Shown here: positions 51,958-60,260 of the stretch, piece by piece | Numbering within the stretch: position 1 is the stretch's first letter | Layout: each line of letters begins with the position of its first letter | Assembly (NCBI GenBank): GCA_036500225.1 | Contig: DASYCJ010000084.1 | Span: 13,881 to 77,880 of the forward strand | Direction: 5' to 3' | Source of the DNA: DASUBN01 sp036500225 | Lineage (GTDB): Bacteria > Pseudomonadota > Gammaproteobacteria > Natronospirales > REEB76 | DNA length: 64,000 bases | Notes under the pieces: model-generated | Database searches by the model: none | What the model was told of the DNA's origin: nothing | The model's input: the letters and a program-made list of their open reading frames with translations, nothing else | Program-made: the position numbers and the translations under genes

Positions 51958-52737
51958 ATGGCTGAATTCATGCTGCCCAAGAATTCCCGTCCGCGGGAAG
52001 GCAAGACCTTCAAGGCCGAGAAGGGCGCCAAGAACGTCAAGAACTTCAAGGTCTACCGCTACGATCCAGACAGCGGCCAGAATCCACACATGGACACCTA
52101 CGAGGTGGACATGGACAAGTGCGGCCCCATGGTCCTGGACGCCTTGCTCAAGATCAAAAATGAGATCGACCCGACGCTAACCCTGCGCCGCTCCTGCCGT
52201 GAAGGCATCTGCGGCTCCTGTGCCATGAACATCGATGGCACCAACACCTTGGCCTGTACCAAGGCCTGCTCCGAGATCAAGGGCGAAGCCCGCATCTATC
52301 CCTTACCGCACATGAAGGTAGTGAAGGACCTAGTACCGGATCTCACCAACTTCTACGCCCAGTATGCCTCCATCAAGCCCTGGATACGCACCCAGACCCC
52401 TGCGCCGGATCGGGAACGGCTGCAGTCCAAGGATGATCGTGAGAAGCTGGATGGCCTGTACGAATGCATCCTCTGCGCCTGCTGCTCCACAAGCTGTCCC
52501 AGCTACTGGTGGAACAGCGACCGTTACCTCGGTCCCGCCATCCTGCTGCAGGCCTATCGCTGGATCGTGGATAGCCGCGATGAATCCACCGGTGAGCGGC
52601 TGGATGACCTGGAAGACCCGTTCAAGCTGTACCGCTGCCACACCATCATGAACTGCGCCCGCACCTGCCCGAAGGGCCTCAATCCGGCTAAGGCCATCGC
52701 CGAGATCAAGAAGCTTCTCGCGGCTCGTCAAAATTAA
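51958..52737 (+). CDS. sdhB: Succinate dehydrogenase iron-sulfur subunit
   Basis: Electron transfer subunit of complex II, 259 residues. [2Fe-2S] ligands in SCREGICGSCAMNIDGTNTL followed by AC, [4Fe-4S] ligands in CILCACCSTSCPSYWW, and [3Fe-4S] ligands in CHTIMNCARTCPKGLNPAKA. The N-terminus is slightly long with a Lys-rich stretch (FKAEKGAKNVKNFKVYRYD). Order sdhCDAB is standard. Confidence 0.98.
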   Translation: MAEFMLPKNSRPREGKTFKAEKGAKNVKNFKVYRYDPDSGQNPHMDTYEVDMDKCGPMVLDALLKIKNEIDPTLTLRRSCREGICGSCAMNIDGTNTLACTKACSEIKGEARIYPLPHMKVVKDLVPDLTNFYAQYASIKPWIRTQTPAPDRERLQSKDDREKLDGLYECILCACCSTSCPSYWWNSDRYLGPAILLQAYRWIVDSRDESTGERLDDLEDPFKLYRCHTIMNCARTCPKGLNPAKAIAEIKKLLAARQN

Positions 52738-52744
52738 GCCAGAC

Positions 52745-52981
52745 ATGTCCGAGACGGCACGCCTGCGTTGGAAGTGCCGCAGAGGCATGAAGGAACTGGA
52801 CCTGCTCTTGGTCGGCTATCTGGATACGCGTTATCCGGCAGCTGATGCAGTAGAGCAGGGCGCCTTCCGCGAACTTCTCGATATGCAGGATCCAGAACTC
52901 TTTGCTTTTGTCATCGGGCGTGAGCGCCCTGCCACCGAGGAGTTGCGCCGTGTCGTCGACACCCTACGGCGAACCCCTTGA
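52745..52981 (+). CDS. sdhE: FAD assembly factor SdhE
   Basis: 78 residues. The RGxxE motif is present in KCRRGMKELDLLLVGYL, followed by FRELLDMQDPELFAFVIGRE, matching SdhE/YgfY/SDHAF2. It promotes covalent FAD attachment to SdhA. It starts seven bases after sdhB and overlaps the next gene by 32 bases. Confidence 0.94.
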   Translation: MSETARLRWKCRRGMKELDLLLVGYLDTRYPAADAVEQGAFRELLDMQDPELFAFVIGRERPATEELRRVVDTLRRTP

Positions 52982-53384
52982 AGCCCTGATCAGGCCGTCA
53001 CGTCTCGTGATGGTGCTGCTCTCACTGATGCACATGCTGGCGGTGCTGGTCTGCGTGCCGCTGCCCATCCCCTTCGACTACCGGGTGGCCCTGTTGCTGG
53101 CCATCGTCTCGGCCTTCTTCTGGAACATGTATACCCTCATGCAGCGTACGCCCAAGCGGGTGCATTGGTCCCGGGAGGAGGGTTGGGGCATCACCGATCG
53201 GCATGGCGTGGAGCATGCGCTGCAGCCTCAGCCGGAGGTCTACATCGGTACCTGGCTGGTGGTGGCGTACTTCAAGGATGAGTTGGGCAAGAACCGCACC
53301 GTCCTGCTGGCTCAGGACAGTGTGCGCATAGATGCGTTCCGTCGTCTCAAGGTCTTACTGCGTTACGGAACAACAAAGGGCTGA
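52950..53384 (+). CDS. ygfX: YgfX-like inner membrane protein
   Basis: 144 residues from GTG 52950, which has GAGGAG at seven bases. Two membrane helices (about 15-60; LVMVLLSLMHMLAVLVC and a second) precede a soluble domain with WGITDRHGVEHAL and a C-terminal LAQDSVRIDAFRRLKVLL like E. coli YgfX (CptA). YgfX is encoded next to sdhE in enterics and has been described as a membrane toxin acting on the cytoskeleton; the same pair order here supports the call. It converges on nadB with a one-base gap. Confidence 0.7.
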   Translation: MSSTPYGEPLEALIRPSRLVMVLLSLMHMLAVLVCVPLPIPFDYRVALLLAIVSAFFWNMYTLMQRTPKRVHWSREEGWGITDRHGVEHALQPQPEVYIGTWLVVAYFKDELGKNRTVLLAQDSVRIDAFRRLKVLLRYGTTKG

Positions 53385-53385
53385 A

Positions 53386-55026
53386 TTAAGCCGTCCAGTT
53401 GACCTTCAGAGTCCCACCCGCGAAGTTTGGTGGCACCAATACGGTGTTCTGCGGCGTGCATGACTTATCCACTTCCGGGTAATCCAGGGTGTAGTGCAGG
53501 CCGCGGCTCTCACGGCGGCGCTGTGCCGACTGGATGATGAGGCTCGCCACGAGACTCAGGTTTCGGAGTTCGATCAGGTCGCCTGTGATGCGGAAGTTGC
53601 CGTAGTACTCGTCTATCTCATGCTGCAAGAGCACCGCGCGACTCAGAGCCCGCTTCAGGCGTTTGTCGGTGCGCACGATGCCTACATAGTCCCACATGAA
53701 GTGACGCAGCTCGCTCCAGTTGTGTGACACAACCACTTCCTCGTCTGAGTCGGTGACACGGCTCTCATCCCAGTCCGGCAGTCTCTTCGGCATAGGCGTG
53801 CCCTTGGCCTGTGCCTCGATGTCCGCGGCCGCGGCGAAACCGAACACGATGCATTCCAGGAGCGAGTTGCTGGCCATGCGGTTGGCGCCGTGCAGGCCCG
53901 TGAAGGCGCATTCGCCGATGGCGTAGAGGCCAGGCAAGTCGGTACGGCCCGCCAGGTCAGTCAGCACGCCGCCGCAGGTGTAGTGGGCGGCAGGCACCAC
54001 CGGGATCGGCCCTTTGGTCATGTCGTAGCCATACTCGAGGCAGCGGGCATAGATGGTGGGGAAGTGCTCGCGTATGAACTCTGCGGGTCGGTGACTGATG
54101 TCCAGGAACACGTGGTCCGAGCCTAGGCGTTTCATCTCGTGGTCGATAGCCCGGGCTACGATATCGCGAGGCGCGAGTTCGCCGCGCTTGTCAAACTGCT
54201 TCATGAACTGGCTGCCATCCGGCAGCAAGAGCTTGCCGCCTTCGCCCCGCACCGCTTCCGAGATCAGGAATGACTTGGCATGCGGGTGATATAGGCAGGT
54301 GGGATGGAATTGCATGAACTCCATGTTCCCCATGCGGCAACCCGCGCGCCAGGCCATGGCGATGCCATCGCCGGTGGACCCGTCCGGGTTGCTGGAGTAG
54401 AGATAGACCTTGTTGGCACCGCCGGTGGCCAGTACCACGTGGCGTGCTGCCACGGTCTTCACTTTCTGTCTCTTGCGGTCCAGGAGATATGCGCCGTAGC
54501 AGCGCGCCTCCGGCAGACCGAGTTTGGTGGCAGTGATGAGGTCCACGGCCACGTGCTGTTCCAGCAGCGTGATGTTCTTCCGGGATCTCACTAGTGCTTC
54601 TAGGGTCGTCTCGATGGCGCGGCCGGTGGCGTCCGCCGCGTGCACCACCCGGCGGTGGCTGTGGCCGCCTTCGCGGGTCAGGTGGTAGGCGCCGGGTTCC
54701 ACGCCTTCGTCATCGCGGGTGAATTTCACGCCTTGGTCGATGAGCCAGCGGATGCAGTTCGGCCCCTGTTCCACCACATAGCGCACCGTGGCGGGGGTGG
54801 AGAGGCCGGCACCGGCGTTGAGGGTGTCTTCGATATGGGATTGGATGGAGTCGGCCTTGTCCAAGACCGCCGAGATGCCGCCCTGAGCGTAGAGGGTGCT
54901 GCCTTCGCTCAAGGGACCCTTGGCCACCAAGCCGATCTTGAGGGAGGCGGGCAGGCGCAGGGCCAGGGTCAGGCCGGCGGCGCCGCTGCCGATGATGAGC
55001 ACGTCGTAGGAGTGCATCTGTTGCAT
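53386..55026 (-). CDS. nadB: L-aspartate oxidase
   Basis: First step of de novo NAD synthesis, oxidising aspartate to iminoaspartate; 546 residues. FAD-binding DVLIIGSGAAGLTLALRLP, TLYAQGGISAVLD, EFMQFHPTCLYHP, HYTCGGVLTDLAGRT and RMASNSLLECIVFG are typical, and it lacks the fumarate-reductase-type flavinylation His. ATG 55026 is used; an inner ATG three codons on is also possible. Divergent from rpoE, as in E. coli. Confidence 0.97.
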   Translation of the reverse strand: MQQMHSYDVLIIGSGAAGLTLALRLPASLKIGLVAKGPLSEGSTLYAQGGISAVLDKADSIQSHIEDTLNAGAGLSTPATVRYVVEQGPNCIRWLIDQGVKFTRDDEGVEPGAYHLTREGGHSHRRVVHAADATGRAIETTLEALVRSRKNITLLEQHVAVDLITATKLGLPEARCYGAYLLDRKRQKVKTVAARHVVLATGGANKVYLYSSNPDGSTGDGIAMAWRAGCRMGNMEFMQFHPTCLYHPHAKSFLISEAVRGEGGKLLLPDGSQFMKQFDKRGELAPRDIVARAIDHEMKRLGSDHVFLDISHRPAEFIREHFPTIYARCLEYGYDMTKGPIPVVPAAHYTCGGVLTDLAGRTDLPGLYAIGECAFTGLHGANRMASNSLLECIVFGFAAAADIEAQAKGTPMPKRLPDWDESRVTDSDEEVVVSHNWSELRHFMWDYVGIVRTDKRLKRALSRAVLLQHEIDEYYGNFRITGDLIELRNLSLVASLIIQSAQRRRESRGLHYTLDYPEVDKSCTPQNTVLVPPNFAGGTLKVNWTA

Positions 55027-55062
55027 GACAGGCTTCCGGGCCCGCGCCCGGCGGGGGCTGTT

Positions 55063-55092
55063 AGACTAGCGGGGAGGCCCGGATAGGGTCAA
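55063..55092 (-). promoter_or_regulatory. Possible nadB promoter
   Basis: On the minus strand TTGACC (55092-55087), an 18-base spacer and TAGTCT (55068-55063) face nadB, 37 bases before its ATG. The -35 is good, the -10 poor. Confidence 0.35.
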
Positions 55093-55138
55093 AAGGGGCC
55101 GTACGGACGCGAAATATACGCGCATCCCCTTGCCGTGG

Positions 55139-55166
55139 CGAACTTTTCTCCAAGCCGGCTGTCTAT
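55139..55166 (+). promoter_or_regulatory. Sigma-E-type promoter of rpoE-rseA
   Basis: CGAACTT (55139-55145), a 16-base spacer and TCTAT (55162-55166). This matches the sigma-E/AlgU consensus GGAACTT-N16-TCTRA and has the same spacing as autoregulated rpoE promoters. The predicted transcription start is about 55171-55174, only a few bases before the first rpoE ATG. Confidence 0.7.
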
Positions 55167-55174
55167 GAGTACAG

Positions 55175-55786
55175 ATGATGAACATGCCCAGGCCCATCGT
55201 CGATCTTGAGCCTGGCAAGGCCGACGCCGACCAGGTGCTGGTACGACGCGTCCAGCGCGGCGACAAGGCCGCTTTCGACGTCCTGGTGCGCAAGTACCAG
55301 CACAAGATTGTGAAGCTGGTCACACGTTACGTACATGACAGCACCGAGGCCTTGGACGTGTCCCAGGAAGCCTTCATCAAGGCTTACCGGGCGATACACG
55401 GGTTCCGCGGAGACAGCGCCTTCTACACCTGGCTGTACCGCATCGCCATCAACACGGCGAAGAACCACCTGGTCTCGGAGAGCCGCCGGCCCCTGGACCA
55501 CGGCATGGACCTGCAGGATCCGGAACAGTACGAGGTGCAGGCCCGACTCAAGGATGTGGATACCCCTGAGCGGCTGCTGCTCACGGATGAGATCCAGCGC
55601 ACGGTGGAGACAGCCATCGCCGATCTACCGGAGGACCTGCGCACCGCCATCGTGCTGCGCGAACTGGAAGGCATGAGTTACGAACAGATCGCCGAGACCA
55701 TGGGCTGCCCCGTGGGGACCGTGCGGTCGAGGATCTTCCGGGCGCGTGAGGCTATCGACGAGAAGCTGAAGCCCCTGTTGGACTGA
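55175..55786 (+). CDS. rpoE: Extracytoplasmic stress sigma factor RpoE (AlgU)
   Basis: Envelope-stress sigma factor, about 203 residues. ADQVLVRRVQRGDKAAFDVL, VSQEAFIKAYRAIHGFRGDS and AFYTWLYRIAINTAKNHLV (region 2) and region 4 with LPEDLRTAIVLRELEGMSYE and CPVGTVRSRIFRAREAID are almost identical to RpoE/AlgU. Three in-frame ATGs (55175, 55178, 55184) are close together and none has a Shine-Dalgarno; the sigma-E promoter just upstream implies a leader of 0-12 bases. rseA follows after 16 bases. Confidence 0.95.
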   Translation: MMNMPRPIVDLEPGKADADQVLVRRVQRGDKAAFDVLVRKYQHKIVKLVTRYVHDSTEALDVSQEAFIKAYRAIHGFRGDSAFYTWLYRIAINTAKNHLVSESRRPLDHGMDLQDPEQYEVQARLKDVDTPERLLLTDEIQRTVETAIADLPEDLRTAIVLRELEGMSYEQIAETMGCPVGTVRSRIFRAREAIDEKLKPLLD

Positions 55787-55802
55787 CCAAGAGAGAGATG
55801 CG

Positions 55803-56393
55803 ATGACCCAGAAGTTGCGCGAACAGATTTCGGCCCTGTGCGACCACGAGCTCCCGGAAGGGGAGCACGAGTTGCTGATGCGGCGCTTCAGCGTGGAGAA
55901 ATCCCTGCGCCTGCACTGGGAGCGTTATCACCTCATCGGCGCGGCCATGCGCAAGGAATTGCCGGCGGTGGACAGCCGCGGTCTGGCGGACCGGGTCATG
56001 GCCTCCTTGCAGGTCGAGGCGGTGCCGGTACCTGAAGAGACGCGCCTCATGCCGGGTCTGATGCGCGGCTTCGCCGGCATGGCGATCGCGGCCACGGTCG
56101 CGGTGGTGGCCATCATCGGTATCGGCCGGGGCACTGTGCATCGGCCGGGTGCCAGCGAGATCGTGCCGAGCAGCCTTGCCAGGGGCGAGACCTCGCCCGT
56201 GGACCTGGTAAACGATGCCAATTGGACGGGCCAGAGCGCACCCGTCCAGGCGTCTTTGGATGACTCCCTGGTGGACCAGGAGGGCATCAGCCCGGACCTG
56301 GGCAAGCACCGGCTGAACAGCCGGGCGCTGCCGGTTGCGCCGACGGATACCCAGGCCGAGGCCACCAAGCCCAAGCCCCCGCGCCAGGAGTAG
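55803..56393 (+). CDS. rseA: Anti-sigma-E factor RseA (MucA family)
   Basis: Inner-membrane anti-sigma factor that holds RpoE; 196 residues. N-terminal cytoplasmic sigma-binding domain (EQISALCDHELPEGEHELLM, LRLHWERYHLIGAAMR), one membrane helix (about 88-108), then a short Pro/Thr-rich periplasmic tail. It is expected to be released by successive proteolysis ending with RseP (15.0 kb). No RseB/MucB gene follows, unlike in E. coli or Pseudomonas. Confidence 0.9.
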   Translation: MTQKLREQISALCDHELPEGEHELLMRRFSVEKSLRLHWERYHLIGAAMRKELPAVDSRGLADRVMASLQVEAVPVPEETRLMPGLMRGFAGMAIAATVAVVAIIGIGRGTVHRPGASEIVPSSLARGETSPVDLVNDANWTGQSAPVQASLDDSLVDQEGISPDLGKHRLNSRALPVAPTDTQAEATKPKPPRQE

Positions 56394-56447
56394 CCTCCCG
56401 GGCCGCCCTTGCGGCCTGAACGGGTATTCCCCACAATCTTGGCTCCT

Positions 56448-57095
56448 ATGCGAGCCGCAGGCCTTTCTCTGGCAGTGTGTCTGGTTGGTGCCCTCTCGGT
56501 ACCTGACCTCGTATGGGCTGCGCCCCCTGGTATCTCGCCTGGCCATCCGGCACCTCTGGTCTGCTCGGACACTCCGACCCATCCCGGCATCAAGTCCTCC
56601 ACTAGCCCCCTGCAACGGGGTTTTGGGGATGAGCCTGGGGATTCCATGAGCGGCCATCGCGACAGATCCAGCGAGCCTGCAGTATCAGAGACCCCGACCA
56701 GCCTTTCACCCAGCAGCCATCTGCTGGGGCACGATCGCATGAGCGTCCGCTCAGCGGTGCTCGATACCCTGGGGCAGAGCCGCGATATCGCCATGACCGA
56801 TGGCGGCGATGCCCAAAGCCTGGGATTGACGGTGCGTCTGCTGACCGCCGCCGAACGGCAGTCCCTGGGTGTGGATGGCGGCCTCATGGTCACCGGTGTC
56901 AGTGCCGGCATGGGCCTCAAGGCCGGCTTCCAGCCGGGTGACGTGGTCCTGAGCCTCGATGGCGTGGGCGTGACCACGCCGGATCAGTTCTACAAGCTTG
57001 CCCAGAAGTTGCCCCACGACCGGCCGGTGCCGGTCCTGGTGCACCGTCCTTCCAGCACGCTGTTCCTGCCGCTGGAGGCACCAGCGCGTCGATGA
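56448..57095 (+). CDS. Exported PDZ-domain protein, MucD/DegP remnant without protease domain
   Basis: 215 residues from ATG 56448 (TTG 56409 is an alternative). A signal peptide (about 1-24, cleavage near VWA-AP) is followed by about 100 Pro/Ser-rich residues with no HDS triad, then one PDZ domain (about 123-210; LGLTVRLLTAAERQSLGVDG, AGFQPGDVVLSLDGVGV) that resembles the second PDZ domain of MucD/DegP. The position after rseA and before lepA is that of mucD in Xanthomonas and Pseudomonas. It is therefore likely a mucD derivative that lost the trypsin domain. The frame is clean, so the product may still be made. The stop overlaps the next ATG. Confidence 0.75.
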   Translation: MRAAGLSLAVCLVGALSVPDLVWAAPPGISPGHPAPLVCSDTPTHPGIKSSTSPLQRGFGDEPGDSMSGHRDRSSEPAVSETPTSLSPSSHLLGHDRMSVRSAVLDTLGQSRDIAMTDGGDAQSLGLTVRLLTAAERQSLGVDGGLMVTGVSAGMGLKAGFQPGDVVLSLDGVGVTTPDQFYKLAQKLPHDRPVPVLVHRPSSTLFLPLEAPARR

Positions 57096-57340
57096 CCGGC
57101 CTGGTGCTCTACCACCGGCCGGGCTGCCACCTCTGCGAACAGATGCTTGCGGCCCTGTACGTCACCTACGGTGATGAGATCGAGATCTCCCTCGTGGACG
57201 TGGACACCGATCCCGCGCTCAAGGCCCGCTATGGCACGCGTATCCCGGTGCTGGCGGCAGGGGAGCAGGTGCTCTGCGAGGCGCGCTTCGACGAAGGGGC
57301 GGTCGACGCTTATTTCCATAGGCGTGCGGGGCTAGCCTAA
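57092..57340 (+). CDS. Glutaredoxin-like protein (DUF836)
   Basis: 82 residues with thioredoxin fold and Cys12-x-x-Cys15 in YHRPGCHLCEQML, VDVDTDPALKARYGTRIPVL with the cis-Pro. Matches the glutaredoxin-like DUF836 family commonly found before lepA in gammaproteobacteria. The physiological thiol partner is unknown. ATGA overlap with the PDZ gene. Confidence 0.85.
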   Translation: MTGLVLYHRPGCHLCEQMLAALYVTYGDEIEISLVDVDTDPALKARYGTRIPVLAAGEQVLCEARFDEGAVDAYFHRRAGLA

Positions 57341-57528
57341 ATCCGCAGGGGTCCTGGCGGCATAGGACTGACACAGTTAAACCGCTATAATGCGCTGTCC
57401 CGGCTGGCCTTTTTGGCTTTCCGGGGCATGACGGGGCCTCGAAACCCTGCCCGGCTTCCAGGCGACCACCTCCGGCGTCCGAAAAGCTCACCTTAGACTT
57501 AAGCGAAAAGACCGGCCCGCCCGTGGAC
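57341..57528 (+). promoter_or_regulatory. lepA leader with TATAAT box
   Basis: 188 bases without a gene. A perfect -10 TATAAT lies at 57386-57391; at 17 bases upstream there is only TAGGAC, and the better CTGACA (57368-57373) is too close. Downstream, cccgg...ccggg flanks a ggcc-ttttt-ggc core (57399-57426) that may fold. Probable promoter for lepA-lepB-rnc-era-recO. Confidence 0.4.
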
Positions 57529-59322
57529 ATGCAGCGCATCCGCAATTTCTCCATCATCGCCCACATCGACCACGGCAAATCCACGCTCGCCGACCGCTTC
57601 ATCCAGCTCTGCGGAGGCCTGGAAGCGCGCGAGATGGAAGAGCAGGTGCTGGACTCCAATCCCATCGAGCGGGAGCGGGGCATCACCATCAAGGCCCAGA
57701 GCGTCTCGCTGCACTTCAAGTCGAAAGACGGTCAGACCTATCAACTGAACTTCATCGATACCCCCGGCCATGTAGATTTCTCCTATGAGGTCTCCCGCTC
57801 GCTCGCCGCCTGCGAGGGCGCGCTGCTGGTGGTGGATGCCTCCCAGGGCGTGGAGGCCCAGAGCGTCGCCAACTGCTACACCGCGCTGAACCAGGGCCTG
57901 GAAGTGATGCCGGTGCTGAACAAGATCGACCTGCCCAACGCCGAGCCGGACAAGGTGGCGGAGGAGATCGAGGAGATCATCGGCATCGGTGCCACGGATG
58001 CGGTGCGGGTCAGTGCCAAGACCGGCCTGGGTGTGCCGGACCTGCTGGAAGAACTGGTCAAGCGCATCCCGCCGCCCAAGGGCGATGCCAATGCGCCACT
58101 ACAGGCGCTCATCGTCGATTCCTGGTTCGACAACTTCGTGGGCGTGGTCTCGCTGGTGCGGGTGGTGAACGGCAGCATCCGGCCGCGCCAGAAGCTCCAG
58201 GTCATGTCCACCGGCCGCGCCTATGAAGTGGCGCGGGTTGGCATCTTCACCCCTAAGATGCGCGACACCGAGCTATTGAACACAGGTGACGTGGGCTACG
58301 TGATCTCCGGTATCAAGGAGATCGATGGCGCGCCAGTAGGTGACACCTTCACCTCCGCCGACAAGCCTTCCAATTCGCCGCTGCCCGGCTTCAAGCAAGT
58401 GCAGCCGCGCGTGTTCGCCGGCATGTTCCCCATCAGCTCCGATGACTACGAGAACTTCCGTGAGGCACTACGCAAGCTGCGCCTGAACGATTCGGCCTTG
58501 CATTTCGAACCTGAGACCTCGACGGCCTTGGGTTTCGGTTTCCGCTGCGGCTTTTTGGGCATGTTGCACATGGAGATCGTGCAGGAGCGCCTGGAGCGCG
58601 AGTACGACCTGGAACTGATCACCACCGCGCCTACTGTGATCTACGAAGTTGTCACCACCGCAGGCGAGACCTCGTACGTGGACAACCCGGCCAAGTTGCC
58701 GCAAGTGGACCGCATCGACGAGATCCGCGAGCCCGTGATCACGGCCAACATCCTGGTGCCACAGGAGTACGTGGGCAACGTCATGACCCTGTGCCAAGAG
58801 AAGCGCGGGGTACAGAAGAAGATGTTGTACCACGGCAGCCAGGTGGCCATGGCCTACGAGATGCCGCTCAACGAAGTGGTGATGGATTTCTTCGATCGGC
58901 TCAAGTCCTCGAGCCGTGGTTATGCCTCCTTCGACTACGTGTTCGAGCGCTTCCAGGCGGCACCGCTAGTGAAGCTGGATCTGCTCATCAACGGTGACAA
59001 GGTGGATGCGCTCTCGCTGATCGTGCACAAGGACAGCGCCTATGTGCGCGGCCGTGACCTGTGCGAGAAGATGCAGGAACTCATCCCACGGCAGATGTTC
59101 GAAGTGGCGGTGCAGGCGGCCATCGGCTCGCACATCATCGCCCGTACTTCCGTGAAGGCCTTGCGCAAGAACGTCACCGCCAAATGTTACGGCGGCGACA
59201 TCACCCGCAAGCGCAAGCTGCTGGAGAAGCAGAAGGAAGGCAAGAAGCGCATGAAGCAGATCGGTACGGTGGAGATCCCGCAGGAAGCCTTCCTGGCCGT
59301 GCTCCACGTGGGTAAAAAATAA
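57529..59322 (+). CDS. lepA: Elongation factor 4 (LepA)
   Basis: Translational GTPase that acts on stalled or mistranslocated ribosomes; 597 residues. ATG 57529 gives MQRIRNFSIIAHIDHGKSTL, matching the family start; GTG 57523 is the alternative. G motifs: AHIDHGKST, DTPGHVDF, NKIDL. The C-terminal LepA-specific domain (CYGGDITRKRKLLEKQKEGK) is intact. Confidence 0.98.
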   Translation: MQRIRNFSIIAHIDHGKSTLADRFIQLCGGLEAREMEEQVLDSNPIERERGITIKAQSVSLHFKSKDGQTYQLNFIDTPGHVDFSYEVSRSLAACEGALLVVDASQGVEAQSVANCYTALNQGLEVMPVLNKIDLPNAEPDKVAEEIEEIIGIGATDAVRVSAKTGLGVPDLLEELVKRIPPPKGDANAPLQALIVDSWFDNFVGVVSLVRVVNGSIRPRQKLQVMSTGRAYEVARVGIFTPKMRDTELLNTGDVGYVISGIKEIDGAPVGDTFTSADKPSNSPLPGFKQVQPRVFAGMFPISSDDYENFREALRKLRLNDSALHFEPETSTALGFGFRCGFLGMLHMEIVQERLEREYDLELITTAPTVIYEVVTTAGETSYVDNPAKLPQVDRIDEIREPVITANILVPQEYVGNVMTLCQEKRGVQKKMLYHGSQVAMAYEMPLNEVVMDFFDRLKSSSRGYASFDYVFERFQAAPLVKLDLLINGDKVDALSLIVHKDSAYVRGRDLCEKMQELIPRQMFEVAVQAAIGSHIIARTSVKALRKNVTAKCYGGDITRKRKLLEKQKEGKKRMKQIGTVEIPQEAFLAVLHVGKK

Positions 59323-59362
59323 GGCCCTCCGCGGCCGTCTGATATCGATTAGGATGGATGTG

Positions 59363-60220
59363 ATGCACTTCGATTTCGAGATGATCCTGACCCTGGCGAC
59401 GCTGCTCACCGGCCTGGTGTGGCTGGTGGATGCCCTATTGTTCGCCCCCAAGCGCCGGCAGGCGGCTCCTGCCACCGAAGCGGGGGGCACGGAACCTGCG
59501 CCGCTGCGCGATCCCATCCTGGTGGACTACTCCAAGTCGTTCTTCCCGGTGATCCTTCTGGTGCTGGTGCTACGTTCGTTCCTGGCGGAACCCTTCCATA
59601 TCCCGTCCTCGTCCATGGTGCCGACCTTGCTGGTGGGCGACTTCATCCTGGTGAACAAGTTCGACTACGGCGTGCGCCTGCCGGTGGTGCATACCAAGAT
59701 CATCCCGGTTGGTGCGCCGAAGCGCGGTGACGTGGTGGTGTTCCACTTCCCGTCGGAGGTGGCGCCGGCGTTCTGCATGGCCGCGCCGGATTGCGCCACC
59801 GAAGAGCTGCAGCGCTCCGAGGGTACCGACTTCATCAAACGTGTCGTGGGGCTGCCGGGTGACCATATTGTCTACCGGGATAAAACGCTGTATATCAATG
59901 GCGTGATGATGCCGCGCGTGGCCGAGGGCGAGTACACCGGCCCAGACGCGGGCGGCATGGAGTTGAGCGACGAGAAGTTCGGCGCCAACGAACACCATGT
60001 GCTGGGAGTGCCGGATGGCGGCAGCCGGGAAGGTGAATGGACGGTACCGGCCGGCGAGTATTTCATGATGGGCGACAACCGTGACAACAGTTGGGACAGC
60101 CGCTACTGGGGCTTCGTCCCGGAGAAGGACCTGGTGGGCAGGGCTTTCTTCATCTGGATGAACATCGATGCATTCGGTAACCGCACGCTGTGGCACCGTG
60201 TCGGCAGCGTGATCCACTGA
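59363..60220 (+). CDS. lepB: Signal peptidase I
   Basis: Membrane serine protease that removes signal peptides; 285 residues from ATG 59363. Two N-terminal membrane helices (about 6-28 and 58-75), catalytic Ser in IPSSSMVPTLLVGD, catalytic Lys in DFIKRVVGLPGDHIVYRD, and MGDNRDNSWDSRYWG. ATG 59363 has AGGA at eight bases; ATG 59354 would overlap that site. Confidence 0.96.
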   Translation: MHFDFEMILTLATLLTGLVWLVDALLFAPKRRQAAPATEAGGTEPAPLRDPILVDYSKSFFPVILLVLVLRSFLAEPFHIPSSSMVPTLLVGDFILVNKFDYGVRLPVVHTKIIPVGAPKRGDVVVFHFPSEVAPAFCMAAPDCATEELQRSEGTDFIKRVVGLPGDHIVYRDKTLYINGVMMPRVAEGEYTGPDAGGMELSDEKFGANEHHVLGVPDGGSREGEWTVPAGEYFMMGDNRDNSWDSRYWGFVPEKDLVGRAFFIWMNIDAFGNRTLWHRVGSVIH

Positions 60221-60260
60221 CAATGTTGCAGCGGTGAACACCGGCTGCGGGGAGTGAGCA

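Noticed and set aside
57368..57391. CTGACA/TATAAT as a full lepA promoter
   Set aside because: The spacer is only 12 bases, too short for sigma-70; only the -10 is kept as a candidate.
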